DNA of 28,885 nucleotides from the NCBI GenBank assembly GCA_003427395.1, contig BFEA01000643.1:721512-750396 (forward strand), written 5' to 3'. The notes below the pieces were generated by a model. It saw only the letters and a list, made by a program, of their open reading frames with translations. It was not told the origin of the DNA and searched no databases. Both the position numbers and the translations under genes were made by a program. Each line of letters opens with the position of its first letter. The stretch's first letter is position 1. This DNA comes from Chara braunii (lineage: Eukaryota > Streptophyta > Charophyceae > Charales > Characeae). This document shows positions 28,719 through 28,885 of this stretch, piece by piece.

Positions 28719-28885
28719 TGAATCTGCATTGAACTTACTGAAACTGATATGAGTTATCTGAATCTGCAGTGAGCTTTACTGAAACTGATCTGAGTCCACT
28801 GAATCTGCAGTGCACTTACTGAAACTGATCTGAGTTCACTGAATCTGCAGTGAGCTTGAGTGAAACTGATTTGAGTCCAATGAAT
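28719..28885. repeat. 40-41-bp minisatellite, family 2, running off the window
   Basis: Units start at 28719, 28759, 28800 and 28840, with a fifth beginning at 28881. Consensus words are TGAATCTGCAGTGAGC, ACTGAAACTGAT and TGAGTYCAC. More degenerate related words (CTGAAACTGAAT, GAGCTCGTTGA) fill 28560-28718, linking it to family 1. Confidence 0.93.

Noticed and set aside
28239-28885. CRISPR array
   Set aside because: Units are contiguous and diverged with no unique spacers, and the window is eukaryotic.

Overview
This is a repeat-dominated stretch of a eukaryotic nuclear genome. Almost everything recognisable is a transposable element, a pseudogene or a tandem repeat. There is no operon structure, and no host gene is clearly intact. 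I cannot name the organism. Two clues pull different ways. The primer-binding site of the LTR element matches the 3' end of a plant-type tRNA-Asp at 16 of 19 positions, with only transitions differing. The ADP/ATP carrier pseudogene reads more like animal, fungal or protist carriers than land-plant ones. An alga or another protist with a TE-rich genome fits, but this is inference.

Layout. 1-4131 (minus): ORF2 of an L1/Tx1-like LINE (APE endonuclease, reverse transcriptase, C-terminal zinc finger). It is nearly intact, with one frameshift, and runs off the left edge. 4277-5800 (plus): a divergent 507-codon ORF, head-to-head with the LINE, with a Cys cluster, a low-complexity linker and a weakly Nudix-like C-terminal region. 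5801-11821: mostly non-coding, with an 18-bp tandem repeat, one copy (6469-7130) of a dispersed ~0.7-kb repeat, a possible MITE-like unit and a degenerate motif array. 11822-23840: a decayed Ty3/gypsy-type LTR retrotransposon landscape. It has an LTR (12467-12955), a tRNA-Asp PBS, an unusual upstream ORF built from repeats of an unrecognised ~135-165-residue module, then gag (CCHC knuckle), protease, RT, RNase H and integrase (HHCC, DDE, GPY/F). The upstream ORF is interrupted by a ~2.8-kb block (14607-17430) carrying a broken mitochondrial ADP/ATP carrier gene and a (CT)n microsatellite. 24000-26058: short tandem duplications and hairpins. 26059-26364 (minus): a small Arg/Gly-rich ORF. 26766-27466: the second copy of the dispersed repeat, abutting an inverted LTR copy (27474-27976). 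28239-28885: minisatellites with 40-41-bp period in two diverged sequence families.

How the parts relate. The LTR element is dead: RT motif A Asp is Asn, the RT YxDD segment is deleted, the first integrase Asp is Asn, and stops and frameshifts occur throughout. The LINE looks much younger. The two features that do not fit textbook elements are the tandem module array upstream of gag (with a further copy immediately 5' of the LTR) and the divergent ORF beside the LINE.
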